Positions 17,809-26,166 of a stretch of DNA of 64,000 nt are shown in pieces. The first letter of the stretch is position 1; every line of letters begins with the position of its first letter. Origin of the DNA: CBDFGK01 sp965247075. GTDB lineage: Bacteria > Pseudomonadota > Gammaproteobacteria > Pseudomonadales > Halieaceae. Location: positions 1,302,001-1,366,000 of the forward strand of contig CBDFGK010000002.1 of the NCBI GenBank assembly GCA_965247075.1, given 5' to 3'. The position numbers and the translations under genes were made by a program. The notes under the pieces are model-generated. The model did no database searches and was not told the origin of the DNA. It saw only the letters and a program-made list of their open reading frames with translations.

Positions 17809-19508
17809 CACGCGGCACCCGCTTTTTTGGCCTGATCGGGTACCACGTTCAATAAACGCAGAGCACCCGCCGTAATGCGCGAAAATACCGGTGCGGCAAT
17901 CTCACCGCCGTAATAGCGATCTCCCTGTGGCTCATCAATTACCACGATTGTTACCAGGCGCGGATTATTCGCAGGAGCAATGCCGGCAAAGAAAGCCGTA
18001 TAGCGATCATCGGCATACCCATTGCGACTGACCTTGTGCGCGGTGCCTGTCTTGCCGGCAACCGAGTAACCGTCTACCCGCGCGCGGCGGGCAGTACCAC
18101 CGTCCAGAGTCACGCCGTGCAATACTTTCAGTACCTGTCTGGCAATGCCTTGTGCAAGCACCTGCGGAGCGACGGCAGACTGGCCGGTCAATCGCAACAG
18201 GCTGGGCGTTAGCAATTTACCGCCGCTGGCAATAACGCCGTAGGCACGGGCCAGTTGCAGCGGCGTTACCGCCAGTCCGTAGCCATAGGCCAGGGTGACT
18301 CGCTCGATGGGACGCCATTGTTCACGATAGGGCAAAATGCCGGCGCTCTCGCCCGGAAAGCCTGTACCCGGGTTGGCGCCCAGGCCGAACCGGTTGAAGG
18401 TTTTCCAAACCGCCTGTTCATTTATTTGCAGCGCCATTTTGACAATACCCACCTGGCTGGATTTGGCCAGTACCCGGGCCACGCTTATCTCACCGTAATT
18501 AACAGGGTCCAGCAGCACCTTCCTGCCAACCTTGATGCGCCCCGGCGAGGTATCGATCATGGTGTCAGGTGTAAACAGGCCGCTCTCCAGTGCTGCCACC
18601 AGGGTCAGCGGCTTCATGGTTGAGCCTGGCTCAAACACATCGGTGATGGCCCGGTTGCGGGTCTGCTGCGGAGTCACCCCACGGCGCGCATTGGGGTTAT
18701 AGGTGGGGTGGCTGACCATCGCCAATACTTCACCGGTATGAGAATCGAGTGTCACCACGGTGCCGGCGCGCGCTCCACTCATGGTGATTGCGCGCTGTAG
18801 CTCTCGGTGGGCCAGATACTGCAGCCGCAGGTCGATGCTCAACTGCAGGTCACGACCCGGGCCGGCAGGTTGCAGTTCGCCTATATCCCGCACCACGTCG
18901 CCGTACAAATCCTTGATAACCTGCTTGCGGCCAGGCGTGCCTTGCAGCCAATCATTGTAAGCGAGTTCCACACCCTCTATGCCCTGCTCGTCGACATTGG
19001 TAAAACCGACCAGGTGCGACACTACTTCTCCAGCCGGGTAGTAGCGCTGATATTCACGCCTGCCGCCAACCCCATCAATCTTCAGGCCAAGCACGCGCCG
19101 GGCGTCTTCAGGTGTCATATGGCGCTGTAAATAAATGAACTCCTTGCCGGCGTAGCGCGTCAGTCGCTGTTGCAGTTTGTCCGCAGTGACTGACAATGCC
19201 TGTGCCAGCTCCCGGCTGCGCCCCGACGCAATGACTTTGCCCGGATTGGCCCACAGCGAAATGACCGGCGTACTTACCGCCAGCGGCTCGCCGCGCCGAT
19301 CAGAAATAATGCCTCTATAGGCGGGTATTTCGGCCGTGCGCACATAGCGTGCCTCACCCTGATTCTGCAAAAACTCATAACCACGATCCGTCTTTAACAC
19401 TTGCAAACTCAATATACGCCAAACCAACATAGCGAACAGTATCGCTATAACTGTGGCAACCAGATGCAAACGCCATGGCGAAACAGGGATGTATTGGGCA
19501 CGCTTCAT
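17808..19508 (-). CDS. ftsI: Septal peptidoglycan transpeptidase FtsI (PBP3)
   Basis: A 566-residue class B penicillin-binding protein that cross-links septal peptidoglycan with FtsW. It has a short cytoplasmic tail and one membrane helix (about residues 15-37). A dimerisation domain has YVRTAEIPAYRGIISDRRGE, and the transpeptidase domain follows. The active-site serine motif is EPGSTMKPLT (S-x-x-K) and the third motif is AGKTGTAHKV. The second motif, normally S-S-N, reads S-S-Q here (AKSSQVGIVK). Start ATG overlaps the ftsL stop as ATGA. Length fits the family. Confidence 0.97.
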   Translation of the reverse strand: MKRAQYIPVSPWRLHLVATVIAILFAMLVWRILSLQVLKTDRGYEFLQNQGEARYVRTAEIPAYRGIISDRRGEPLAVSTPVISLWANPGKVIASGRSRELAQALSVTADKLQQRLTRYAGKEFIYLQRHMTPEDARRVLGLKIDGVGGRREYQRYYPAGEVVSHLVGFTNVDEQGIEGVELAYNDWLQGTPGRKQVIKDLYGDVVRDIGELQPAGPGRDLQLSIDLRLQYLAHRELQRAITMSGARAGTVVTLDSHTGEVLAMVSHPTYNPNARRGVTPQQTRNRAITDVFEPGSTMKPLTLVAALESGLFTPDTMIDTSPGRIKVGRKVLLDPVNYGEISVARVLAKSSQVGIVKMALQINEQAVWKTFNRFGLGANPGTGFPGESAGILPYREQWRPIERVTLAYGYGLAVTPLQLARAYGVIASGGKLLTPSLLRLTGQSAVAPQVLAQGIARQVLKVLHGVTLDGGTARRARVDGYSVAGKTGTAHKVSRNGYADDRYTAFFAGIAPANNPRLVTIVVIDEPQGDRYYGGEIAAPVFSRITAGALRLLNVVPDQAKKAGAA

Positions 19509-19792
19509 GGCAACACTACCCACAGCTCATCCAGCGTCGGTAACCGCATCTTCAACTGCTTGCCGGCCAATTGCTCTACCCGGTGGTGGGTAGCCCAGGT
19601 GCTCTGCTCCAGCAGCAAGCGGCCCCATTGCTCCTGCATATCCCACTGGGCCAGTTGTAGTTCCTGCAGGCGTGCATACATCACCCGGCAGCGATGCGAG
19701 GTCTCTATCACCGCAACAGCCGTTGCCAACAATGCCACCCCCAAACCCAGGTTGAGTAGCCACCAGCCGTATGTACTGGCCTGGGCTTTCAC
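19505..19792 (-). CDS. ftsL: Cell division protein FtsL
   Basis: A 95-residue bitopic protein of the FtsQLB complex. It has a membrane segment at residues about 9-29 (WWLLNLGLGVALLATAVAVI) followed by a periplasmic coiled-coil (YARLQELQLAQWDMQEQ) and a short tail. Sequence conservation in this family is low; size, topology and the position between rsmH and ftsI support the call. The start is a GTG overlapping the rsmH stop as GTGA, and its stop overlaps the ftsI start. Confidence 0.93.
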   Translation of the reverse strand: MKAQASTYGWWLLNLGLGVALLATAVAVIETSHRCRVMYARLQELQLAQWDMQEQWGRLLLEQSTWATHHRVEQLAGKQLKMRLPTLDELWVVLP

Positions 19793-20715
19793 GCCACCAC
19801 CGCCGTTTTTTCAGCAACACGCATGACCGCGCTACGGGCACGCGGGTTGTCAGCAATTTCTGCGGCCCCCGGCTGCTGCGCTTTGCCCACAGGCCGCAAT
19901 TCACGATGCAGTTGTGCATCGGTTATGGGTACACTGCGGGGCACATTGTCGCCGCGCGCGAGCCGCCGGATAAAGCGCTTAACAATGCGATCCTCAAGGG
20001 AGTGAAAACTGATCACGACCAACCTGCCGCCGGGCTTGAGCAGTGGAACCGCGCTCGCCAGCAGGTCCTGGAGGTCCCCCAGTTCGCGATTGATAAAAAT
20101 TCGAATAGCCTGAAACGAGCGTGTGGCCGGATGCTTGTGTCTCTCCCAACCGGGGTTGGCCTCAGATACCACCTTTGACAGCTTCGCCGTGGTATCGAGC
20201 GCCCCGGCCTCGCGGGTGCGCAAAATGGCATTGGCTATACGACTGGCGTGACGCTCTTCACCATACTCTCTGAGCACACTGGCAATTTCACCGTGTTTGG
20301 CAGTCGCCAGCCACTGCGCCGCCGTCTGACCCTGGCTGGTATCCATACGCATATCCAGCGGGCCGTCGTGACTAAAGGAGAAACCGCGCTCGCCGTCATC
20401 CAACTGCGGGCTGGACACACCCAGGTCCAGCAAAATGCCATCAACTGCATCGATCCCCAACCGATGCAGTTGATGGGGAAGCCGAGCGAATGAATCGTGT
20501 TCGAATTCGAACCGATCATCGCTCTGCGTTAACTCCAGCGCTGCTGCACGAGCCTGCAGGTCTTTATCAATCGCCAAGAGGTGCCCTCCTGCCCCGAGTA
20601 CCGAAAGAATTGCACGACTGTGGCCACCACGTCCGAAAGTTCCGTCGACGTAATAGCCTTTGCGTGTCGTTACCAGTGCGTCTACCGCCTCTCGTAACAA
20701 AACCGTTTGATGCAT
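19789..20715 (-). CDS. rsmH: 16S rRNA m4C1402 methyltransferase RsmH
   Basis: A 308-residue S-adenosylmethionine-dependent methyltransferase that modifies N4 of C1402 in 16S rRNA (formerly MraW). The SAM loop is DGTFGRGGHSRAIL, later ILLDLGVSSPQLDDGERGFS and FHSLEDRIVKRF are family signatures. The start was placed at ATG 20715 (MHQTVLLREAV), which has AGGTGG at suitable distance; a GTG three codons earlier directly abuts the mraZ stop and lacks a ribosome site. Second gene of the dcw operon. Confidence 0.96.
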   Translation of the reverse strand: MHQTVLLREAVDALVTTRKGYYVDGTFGRGGHSRAILSVLGAGGHLLAIDKDLQARAAALELTQSDDRFEFEHDSFARLPHQLHRLGIDAVDGILLDLGVSSPQLDDGERGFSFSHDGPLDMRMDTSQGQTAAQWLATAKHGEIASVLREYGEERHASRIANAILRTREAGALDTTAKLSKVVSEANPGWERHKHPATRSFQAIRIFINRELGDLQDLLASAVPLLKPGGRLVVISFHSLEDRIVKRFIRRLARGDNVPRSVPITDAQLHRELRPVGKAQQPGAAEIADNPRARSAVMRVAEKTAVVA

Positions 20716-20724
20716 ACCCTCCAC

Positions 20725-21180
20725 CTACAGGGTCAGTGACATCAATTCTTCGGGTAGCTCGGCTGCAGGCCCGGACTCTGCCAGTGCCTGCTCGCGCTCT
20801 GCCAACCATATATCTTCCGCCCACAATTCCAGCTTCTTGCCCTGCCCAACCAGCACCAGCTTCTTTTCCAGTTCTGCATATTCACGCAATGGCGCAGGCA
20901 ACAGCAGGCGGCCATTACTGTCCAGCTCAAGATCAGTGGCATAACCAATGACCAGTCGTTGGAAGCGCTTTACGGCAGGCTTGAGGGCGGGCAATTGCTG
21001 GATTTTGCGTTCGATCTTCTCCCATTCAGGGAGGGGGTAAATGAACAGGCAGCGAGATTGGGTGTCGATAGTCACCACCAACTGACCATTGCACTGGGAC
21101 AGCAATGGCTCGCGCTGACGGGCCGGCATGGCCAGGCGCCCTTTCGCATCCATATTTATATGCTGTACACCACGGAACAT
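20725..21180 (-). CDS. mraZ: Transcriptional regulator MraZ
   Basis: A 151-residue AbrB-like protein that represses the dcw operon by binding repeated boxes in its own promoter region. The two internal MraZ repeats are visible, each with a D-x-x-G-R core: NMDAKGRLAMPARQRE near the N-terminus and ELDSNGRLLLPAPLREYA in the second half. It is the first gene of the dcw operon. Four phased GTGGN-type boxes lie 32-66 bp before the start, as expected for autoregulation. Normal length. Confidence 0.97.
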   Translation of the reverse strand: MFRGVQHINMDAKGRLAMPARQREPLLSQCNGQLVVTIDTQSRCLFIYPLPEWEKIERKIQQLPALKPAVKRFQRLVIGYATDLELDSNGRLLLPAPLREYAELEKKLVLVGQGKKLELWAEDIWLAEREQALAESGPAAELPEELMSLTL

Positions 21181-21211
21181 TGTACTGATTCCCCACCCTT
21201 CAACCTAAAAA

Positions 21212-21246
21212 ACCACTAAAAACCAAAAATACCCACTTATTTCCAC
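21212..21246 (-). promoter_or_regulatory. Four phased MraZ-binding boxes
   Basis: On the minus strand, in the direction of transcription, the boxes read GTGGA, GTGGG, TTGGT and GTGGT, each separated by exactly 5 bases, giving a 10-bp period over 35 bp. This matches the known MraZ operator architecture (TGGGN repeats with 5-nt spacers). They lie just downstream of the predicted -10 element and before mraZ, so bound MraZ would block initiation or early elongation. Confidence 0.85.
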
Positions 21247-21254
21247 TTTTTTAC

Positions 21255-21284
21255 ACTATAGGGACGAGGCAAACCAAGTGTCAA
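21255..21284 (-). promoter_or_regulatory. Sigma70-type promoter of the dcw operon
   Basis: Minus strand: a perfect -35 TTGACA (21284 to 21279), an 18-base spacer, and -10 TATAGT (21260 to 21255). The start site would fall near 21248, at the edge of the first MraZ box. No other promoter of this quality was seen before mraZ. Confidence 0.8.
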
Positions 21285-21602
21285 CCCAGGGAAGAAGAAA
21301 AAAGGCTGAAATTTCAGTTGATTAGCGCAGTTTACGAGTAAATTACTGGATAATGGCAGATACAATTTTGGCCAAAATTAAAGACAAAACAGCCATCTAT
21401 ATCGCTTAGTTAATAGTTTGCATTAACTTATAAATTATTTTTGTATGGAAACATCCATTTTTTATACCAAAAGCACATAAGAACGATCCTCGACGGCCCG
21501 GGAGGCCCCGTGGATGGGTTCACGCCGTGTCTGCACGGGGAGTAGTACCAAGCGGCCACCGGTGCGTAGCCTGAGCTGTAGAGCGGGGACTTGCAGGAGC
21601 GT
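21285..21602. other. Intergenic region between the dcw promoter and rnpB
   Basis: About 320 bp without a supported gene. The dcw-proximal half is AT-rich; the rnpB-proximal half is GC-rich. I see no terminator hairpin beyond the T-run that ends rnpB (minus strand, 21609 to 21603) and no recognisable small RNA. Confidence 0.5.
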
Positions 21603-21609
21603 AAAAAAA

Positions 21610-21957
21610 GGCGGAGTTGGCCGATAAGCCGGGTTCTGTCGTGAACGGTCATTCATCTGCGACAGACGTCGCCGCCTGCCTGTAGCGACCTACCCGAATC
21701 CACTGCGGGCCGCAGCTCAGGATTCCTATTTGGTCTTGCTCCGAGTGGGGTTTACCATCGCCACGCCTGTTACCAACCGCGCGGTGCGCTCTTACCGCAC
21801 CTTTTCACCCTTACCGGCCCCAAGACCGGCGGTTTCCTTTCTGTTGCACTTTCCGTAGGCTCACACCCCCCAGGCGTTACCTGGCACTCTGCCCTGTGGA
21901 GCCCGGACTTTCCTCTGCGCTCCCCAGGGAACACAGCGACCGCCTGGCCAACTCCGC
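21610..21957 (-). ncRNA. rnpB: RNase P RNA, bacterial type A
   Basis: The catalytic RNA that matures tRNA 5' ends. The minus strand contains the universally conserved pieces in order: GAGGAAAGTCCGGGCTCC near the 5' end, AGGGTGAAAAGGTGCGGTAAGAGCGCACCG in the middle (positions about 21780-21820), and GACAGAACCCGGCTTA near the 3' end. The first and last bases (GCGGAGTTGGCC at both ends) form helix P1. A run of seven T follows at once and serves as terminator. The 5' end is only 8 bp past the rsmI stop. The rsmI-rnpB-mraZ order is conserved in Pseudomonas. Ends are estimated to within a few bases. Confidence 0.97.
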
Positions 21958-21965
21958 GCGCCAGA

Positions 21966-22793
21966 CTACCGGTTCACCAGGTATTGGTACAGTTCTTTCT
22001 TGCGCAGACCAAAGGCCTTGGCCACCACCGCGGCGGCCCGCTTGGGAGGCATCTCCGCCGCCAACAGTAGCAACAGCTGCTCCAACTCGGCGGGCATCTC
22101 ACGGTCGCGCCCGGTGCCCGCCTCCATCAGCACTACTATTTCGCCCCGGCATTGATTGGGGTCGGCAGTTACTCGCTCCACCAACTCAGTCAGTGGTGCG
22201 CGCAGCAGTGTTTCAAAAGTCTTGGTTAACTCCCGCGCCACCACCACCAGGCGAGCGCCGCCCATGGTGTCGCGCATATCGACCAGGGATTCCAGCAGAC
22301 GATGTGGGGCTTCATAAAACACCAGCGTAACCGGCTCCCGCGCCAATTCTTGCAGGCGTACACAACGGGCCGCCTGCCTGGCCGGCAGAAATCCCTCGAA
22401 CCGGAATCGATCAGTGGCCAGACCCGCCACCGACAATGCAGCTATCACCGCACTGGCGCCAGGAATGGGTACCAGCTTCCAGCCCTGCTCATGAGCGTGA
22501 CGCAACAGCCGGTAACCCGGGTCTGATATCAGCGGCGTGCCTGCATCCGAGATCAGCGCTACCGACCCGCCACCATCAATACACCGGGCGACACGGCGAA
22601 TCGAAGCCTCACTACTGTGGTCATGATAGGCAAAGGTGGGCGTAGTAATGCCAAAGTGTCGCAATAAAATACCGCTATGGCGCGTATCTTCGGCGGCAAT
22701 GATGTCAACCGACTGTAGAATTTCCACAGCTCGGGGTACCATATCACCCAGATTTCCAATCGGCGTGGCCACCACATATAACCCGCTTTCCAT
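21966..22793 (-). CDS. rsmI: 16S rRNA 2'-O-ribose C1402 methyltransferase RsmI
   Basis: A 275-residue SAM-dependent methyltransferase that modifies the same nucleotide, C1402, as RsmH. The N-terminus LYVVATPIGNLGDM is diagnostic. AAEDTRHSGILL, VALISDAGTPLISDPG and FYEAPHRLLESL follow. The start was set at ATG 22793; the longer frame upstream runs antisense through lpoA. Its start is only 22 bp from the lpoA start, so the two genes share a very small divergent control region. rnpB lies right behind it. Confidence 0.97.
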   Translation of the reverse strand: MESGLYVVATPIGNLGDMVPRAVEILQSVDIIAAEDTRHSGILLRHFGITTPTFAYHDHSSEASIRRVARCIDGGGSVALISDAGTPLISDPGYRLLRHAHEQGWKLVPIPGASAVIAALSVAGLATDRFRFEGFLPARQAARCVRLQELAREPVTLVFYEAPHRLLESLVDMRDTMGGARLVVVARELTKTFETLLRAPLTELVERVTADPNQCRGEIVVLMEAGTGRDREMPAELEQLLLLLAAEMPPKRAAAVVAKAFGLRKKELYQYLVNR

Positions 22794-22815
22794 GACCTTA
22801 CTCCGATATATTTGA

Positions 22816-24603
22816 ATGAAAAAAACAATTCGACCACTGCTACTGATAGTACTGCTGCTCAGCGCGGCCTGCGCAGAGCAGCGGGCGGTGGATAATTCCG
22901 GGACGACTGGACCGGCGCCGGATGCAGGGGAAGATGTCACCATCGAGCCGCCGGCAACCAGTGAATACACGGCGCTACTGGAGCAAGCCGGCACACTACT
23001 GCGGCAACGGCAATTACTTTCCGCCGCCAGCATACTCAGGGATATTGATGCCGGCAAGCTGGCGCCGCAGCAGCGTGCGGATCAGGTACTGTTGGAAACG
23101 GAGTTACTCTACCTGCAAGGCAGGAGCGAAACCGCCCTGCAACAATTGCAGCGGGCACTCCCGCAATTTGACGACATTGAGCCGGATCTGCAATGGCAGT
23201 TGCAGCAATGGCACTTACGACTATTGCTCAGCAACTCGAGACCGGTATTTGCAGCCCAACAGGCACAGCAGCTACTGGAGACAACAAGTGCCGGTGAACA
23301 GCACCGGCAACTGATCCGGTTTATCTGGCTTAATTTGAATCGCAGCACCACTCAAGAACTGCAGACGCAGCTACTAAAGCGTGTCTCGCCCAACTGGCGC
23401 GGCTGGCTAGAGCTGGCCTTGCTGGCAACTCATGTAACAGCAAGCCCGGACGTCCAGGTGGCTGAGCTGGAGTTGTGGCGGCAGCGCTTTACCAATCACC
23501 CAGCTCAACAGGCTCTGCCCGGCGGGCTTGAATTACTGCCTCAGCTACAACTGCAAGCGCCCCGACAAATTGCCCTGATCCTGCCACTAAGCGGTCCGCT
23601 GGAGCTGCTGGGAAGAGCCGTGCTGGACGGCTTTCTCGCCGCCCAATTTGAATCCCGGCGCAAGGGCTGGCCCGCAATCTCGCTGTCAGTCATCGATAGC
23701 ACCGGCTTTGCCGATGTTGACGGCAGTTACAACGCAGCGGTGGCCAGTGGTGCCCAGTTGGTTATTGGCCCACTGGAACGGGAACAGTTGAACCAGTGGC
23801 AACCGCAACAACCGCTGCCCGTACCGCTGCTAAGCCTCAATTGGTTCGATGGCACAACGCCCGGCGGCGGGCAAATGGCGCTGAGCCCTGTGGATGAAGC
23901 CCGCCAACTGGCACGACTGGCCTTCGACGGGGGCGCCCGCCACGCCCTGCTTATCAGGCCACAAGGCAGTTGGGGACAAGCAACGAGCACCGCCCTACTG
24001 GCGCAATGGCAAGAGCTGGAAGGTTCCGTGCAAGCGGTGGCTACCTTCACCGGCCAGGCCGATTATTCCAGCAGCTTGCAGGCTGCGCTCAATCTTCAAC
24101 AGAGCCGGCAGCGAGCCACCCGCATACGACAGTTGATGGGAGAACCACTTGAGTTTTCGCCGCGCCGTCGGCGTGACCTGGACGTGATATTTCTGCTCGC
24201 CGGCCAACCCCGGGACGCCCGCTCGCTAAAACCACTGATTGCCTTTCACTACGCTGCCGACCTGCCAGTGTACTCTACCTCGCATATCTTTAGCGGCCGG
24301 GCGGAGCCCCGGCTTGATCGCGATCTCAACGGCATCAGACTAATCGAGATACCCTGGATTGTCGCCCCCGACGCCGACATTTCCACACCGCTGTACAACA
24401 GCGGTGCAGATGCCACACTGGCCAACATGCATGCACTGGGTGTCGACGCCTTTATGGTTAACTGGCGATTGCAGCAACTCGCTGCAGACCCCGGCAATGT
24501 GTATCGGGGACAGACCGGGCTACTGCACATGGACCAACAGAGGCGTTTGCACCGCGAGTTGGTTCCCACAATTATGCGCGGTGGTTTGCCGGAAATACTT
24601 TGA
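22816..24603 (+). CDS. lpoA: Penicillin-binding protein activator LpoA-like outer membrane lipoprotein
   Basis: A 595-residue lipoprotein. The signal peptide ends in the lipobox LSAAC with Cys19 as lipidation site. Residues about 50-240 look like the helical TPR-like domain (QLLSAASILRDID, TELLYLQGRSETAL), and residues about 250-590 form a periplasmic-binding-protein-like domain (QIALILPLSGPLELLGRAV, LVIGPLEREQLNQW). In E. coli LpoA activates PBP1A from the outer membrane. The order rsmI / lpoA-yraN-diaA-dolP matches Pseudomonas and E. coli, which supports the call even though the sequence is divergent. Confidence 0.93.
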   Translation: MKKTIRPLLLIVLLLSAACAEQRAVDNSGTTGPAPDAGEDVTIEPPATSEYTALLEQAGTLLRQRQLLSAASILRDIDAGKLAPQQRADQVLLETELLYLQGRSETALQQLQRALPQFDDIEPDLQWQLQQWHLRLLLSNSRPVFAAQQAQQLLETTSAGEQHRQLIRFIWLNLNRSTTQELQTQLLKRVSPNWRGWLELALLATHVTASPDVQVAELELWRQRFTNHPAQQALPGGLELLPQLQLQAPRQIALILPLSGPLELLGRAVLDGFLAAQFESRRKGWPAISLSVIDSTGFADVDGSYNAAVASGAQLVIGPLEREQLNQWQPQQPLPVPLLSLNWFDGTTPGGGQMALSPVDEARQLARLAFDGGARHALLIRPQGSWGQATSTALLAQWQELEGSVQAVATFTGQADYSSSLQAALNLQQSRQRATRIRQLMGEPLEFSPRRRRDLDVIFLLAGQPRDARSLKPLIAFHYAADLPVYSTSHIFSGRAEPRLDRDLNGIRLIEIPWIVAPDADISTPLYNSGADATLANMHALGVDAFMVNWRLQQLAADPGNVYRGQTGLLHMDQQRRLHRELVPTIMRGGLPEIL

Positions 24604-24631
24604 CTCATCGCAGATAACAGGGAGGCTTGCC

Positions 24632-24997
24632 ATGCAAAAGGGAGCGTACTACGAAATCCAGGCAGCCCGACTGCTGCTGCAAGCCGGGCTGGAAATACTT
24701 GAACACAACTACCGCTGCAAACTGGGCGAAATTGACATTATCTGCAGAGACGGGGCTCACATCGTATTCGTGGAAGTGCGCTGCCGGCACAATCGGCACT
24801 TCGCTTCCGCGGCCGCCTCTGTCACTATCAACAAGCAGAGGAAGCTGATTCGCACCGCCCTGTTTTATCTACAACACAAAGGTTGGTCCAATGACCGCGC
24901 CTGCCGATTTGATGTGGTTGCCATATCGAAATCAACGAAATCAAAAACCGCCGACAATGATGAGATACAATGGCTGAAAAATGCATTTGTGATGTAA
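24632..24997 (+). CDS. yraN: YraN / UPF0102 family endonuclease-like protein
   Basis: A 121-residue protein with the restriction-endonuclease-like fold of the UPF0102 family. The core reads GEIDIICRDGAHIVFVEVRCR, giving the D...E-x-R pattern of this family. The start ATG 24632 has a GGGAGG ribosome site; upstream in-frame codons are inside lpoA. It lies 28 bp after lpoA and 3 bp before diaA, so the genes form one operon. The biological role is not established; a function in DNA processing is suggested for some members. Confidence 0.93.
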   Translation: MQKGAYYEIQAARLLLQAGLEILEHNYRCKLGEIDIICRDGAHIVFVEVRCRHNRHFASAAASVTINKQRKLIRTALFYLQHKGWSNDRACRFDVVAISKSTKSKTADNDEIQWLKNAFVM

Positions 24998-25000
24998 CAC

Positions 25001-25597
25001 ATGGATAGCTACGACACTATTGCCGGTGACTTCCAGGAGGTCATCGAGCTAATTTCCATCTCGGTGGATCAGATCGGGGCAGCGGTACAACGGGCGGTAA
25101 CAGGCAGCACGGAAGCCTTGCTGGCAGAGCATAAAATTCTCTGCTGCGGCAATGGCCCCGGCGCGGCTGTGGCACAGCTGTTTACAATAGGCCTGGTTCA
25201 CAAATTTGAGCACGACCGCCCGGCGCTACCGGCCACCTGTCTGAGTGCCGACGGGCCTACCCTGTCTGCCATAGCAACAGCCAGTGGCAGCCACGAAATA
25301 TATTCCCGCCAGGTGCGCGCACTGGGGCAACCGGGTGATGTGTTGCTGGGCGTGGCGGCCGGAGAGGGTAACAGCAGCATCATCCAGGCTATCAGGGCAG
25401 CCCACGATCGCGACATGATCGCCATTGTCCTCAGTGGCGGAGACTGCGCGGACATTTCCAGTTTGCTGTTGCCCGAAGACATTGAAATTCACATACCAGG
25501 CAATAATGCGGCCCGTATTGTTGAATTGCAGACCATGATCGTGCATTGTCTGTGTAAGCTTATCGACCAATCACTATTTGGCAGTTACGAACAATGA
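25001..25597 (+). CDS. diaA: SIS-domain protein DiaA-like (DnaA initiator-associating)
   Basis: A 198-residue SIS-domain protein. In E. coli DiaA binds DnaA and promotes ordered initiation at oriC; the related GmhA is a sedoheptulose-7-phosphate isomerase. The overall alignment with DiaA is clear: QVRALGQPGDVLLGV, AHDRDMIAIVLSGGDCADIS, EIHIPGNNAARIVELQTM. The phosphosugar-binding loop, GNGTSAA in E. coli DiaA as I recall it, reads GNGPGAA here, so the usual serine is missing, which argues against a sugar isomerase. Its stop overlaps the dolP start by 4 bases. Confidence 0.9.
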   Translation: MDSYDTIAGDFQEVIELISISVDQIGAAVQRAVTGSTEALLAEHKILCCGNGPGAAVAQLFTIGLVHKFEHDRPALPATCLSADGPTLSAIATASGSHEIYSRQVRALGQPGDVLLGVAAGEGNSSIIQAIRAAHDRDMIAIVLSGGDCADISSLLLPEDIEIHIPGNNAARIVELQTMIVHCLCKLIDQSLFGSYEQ

Positions 25598-26166
25598 AAA
25601 CTATTCACACTCTTCTTCTTGTTACCGGCATTTTACTGAGCAGCGGTTGTGGCAGTTTTATGGTAGCTATTCAATCAGAGCCGATTGAAGACGACCCCGG
25701 AGAGCGAACCTATGGTGCCCGGGTAGAAGATGAGTCGATAGAAACCAAAGCTATAGTCAATATTTCTGCCGCCCATGAGGAGCTTAAAAACAGCCACCTT
25801 TCAGTCACCAGCTACAACGCATATGTATTGATCGTGGGCCAGGTTCCCAGCGAGGAGAGAAAGCAACAGGCCAGTGACATCGTCAGGGAAATTCGCGGGG
25901 TAAGACGCATTTATAACGAATTGGAAGTTGCCGGGAATTCCTCAGGCATGACCCGCAGCAGCGATACCTGGATTACCGCCAAGGTAAAATCGGCACTGTT
26001 GTCAGATTCCGGCATTGAGGGCGGTCGTATCAAGGTAGTTACCGAGGATGGCGTTGTTTATCTGATGGGACTGGTCTCCCATCCCGAAGCGAAGCGTGTC
26101 ACCGAAGCAACCCGCAGCAGCGCCGGCGTGCAAAAGGTCGTGCAGCTATTCGAGTATTTTGACTAG
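25594..26166 (+). CDS. dolP: BON-domain outer membrane lipoprotein DolP-like
   Basis: A 190-residue lipoprotein with lipobox LSSGC (Cys19) and two BON domains, residues about 45-115 (TKAIVNISAAHEELKN ... VRRIYNELEV) and 125-190 (ITAKVKSALLSDSGI ... VQKVVQLFEYFD). DolP (YraP) binds anionic lipids at the outer membrane and supports envelope integrity. The gene ends exactly at an IS1182-type element: the stop TAG is part of the CTAG target, so the protein itself appears complete. Last gene of the lpoA operon; the sspA/sspB genes that follow in Pseudomonas are not in this window. Confidence 0.92.
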   Translation: MKTIHTLLLVTGILLSSGCGSFMVAIQSEPIEDDPGERTYGARVEDESIETKAIVNISAAHEELKNSHLSVTSYNAYVLIVGQVPSEERKQQASDIVREIRGVRRIYNELEVAGNSSGMTRSSDTWITAKVKSALLSDSGIEGGRIKVVTEDGVVYLMGLVSHPEAKRVTEATRSSAGVQKVVQLFEYFD

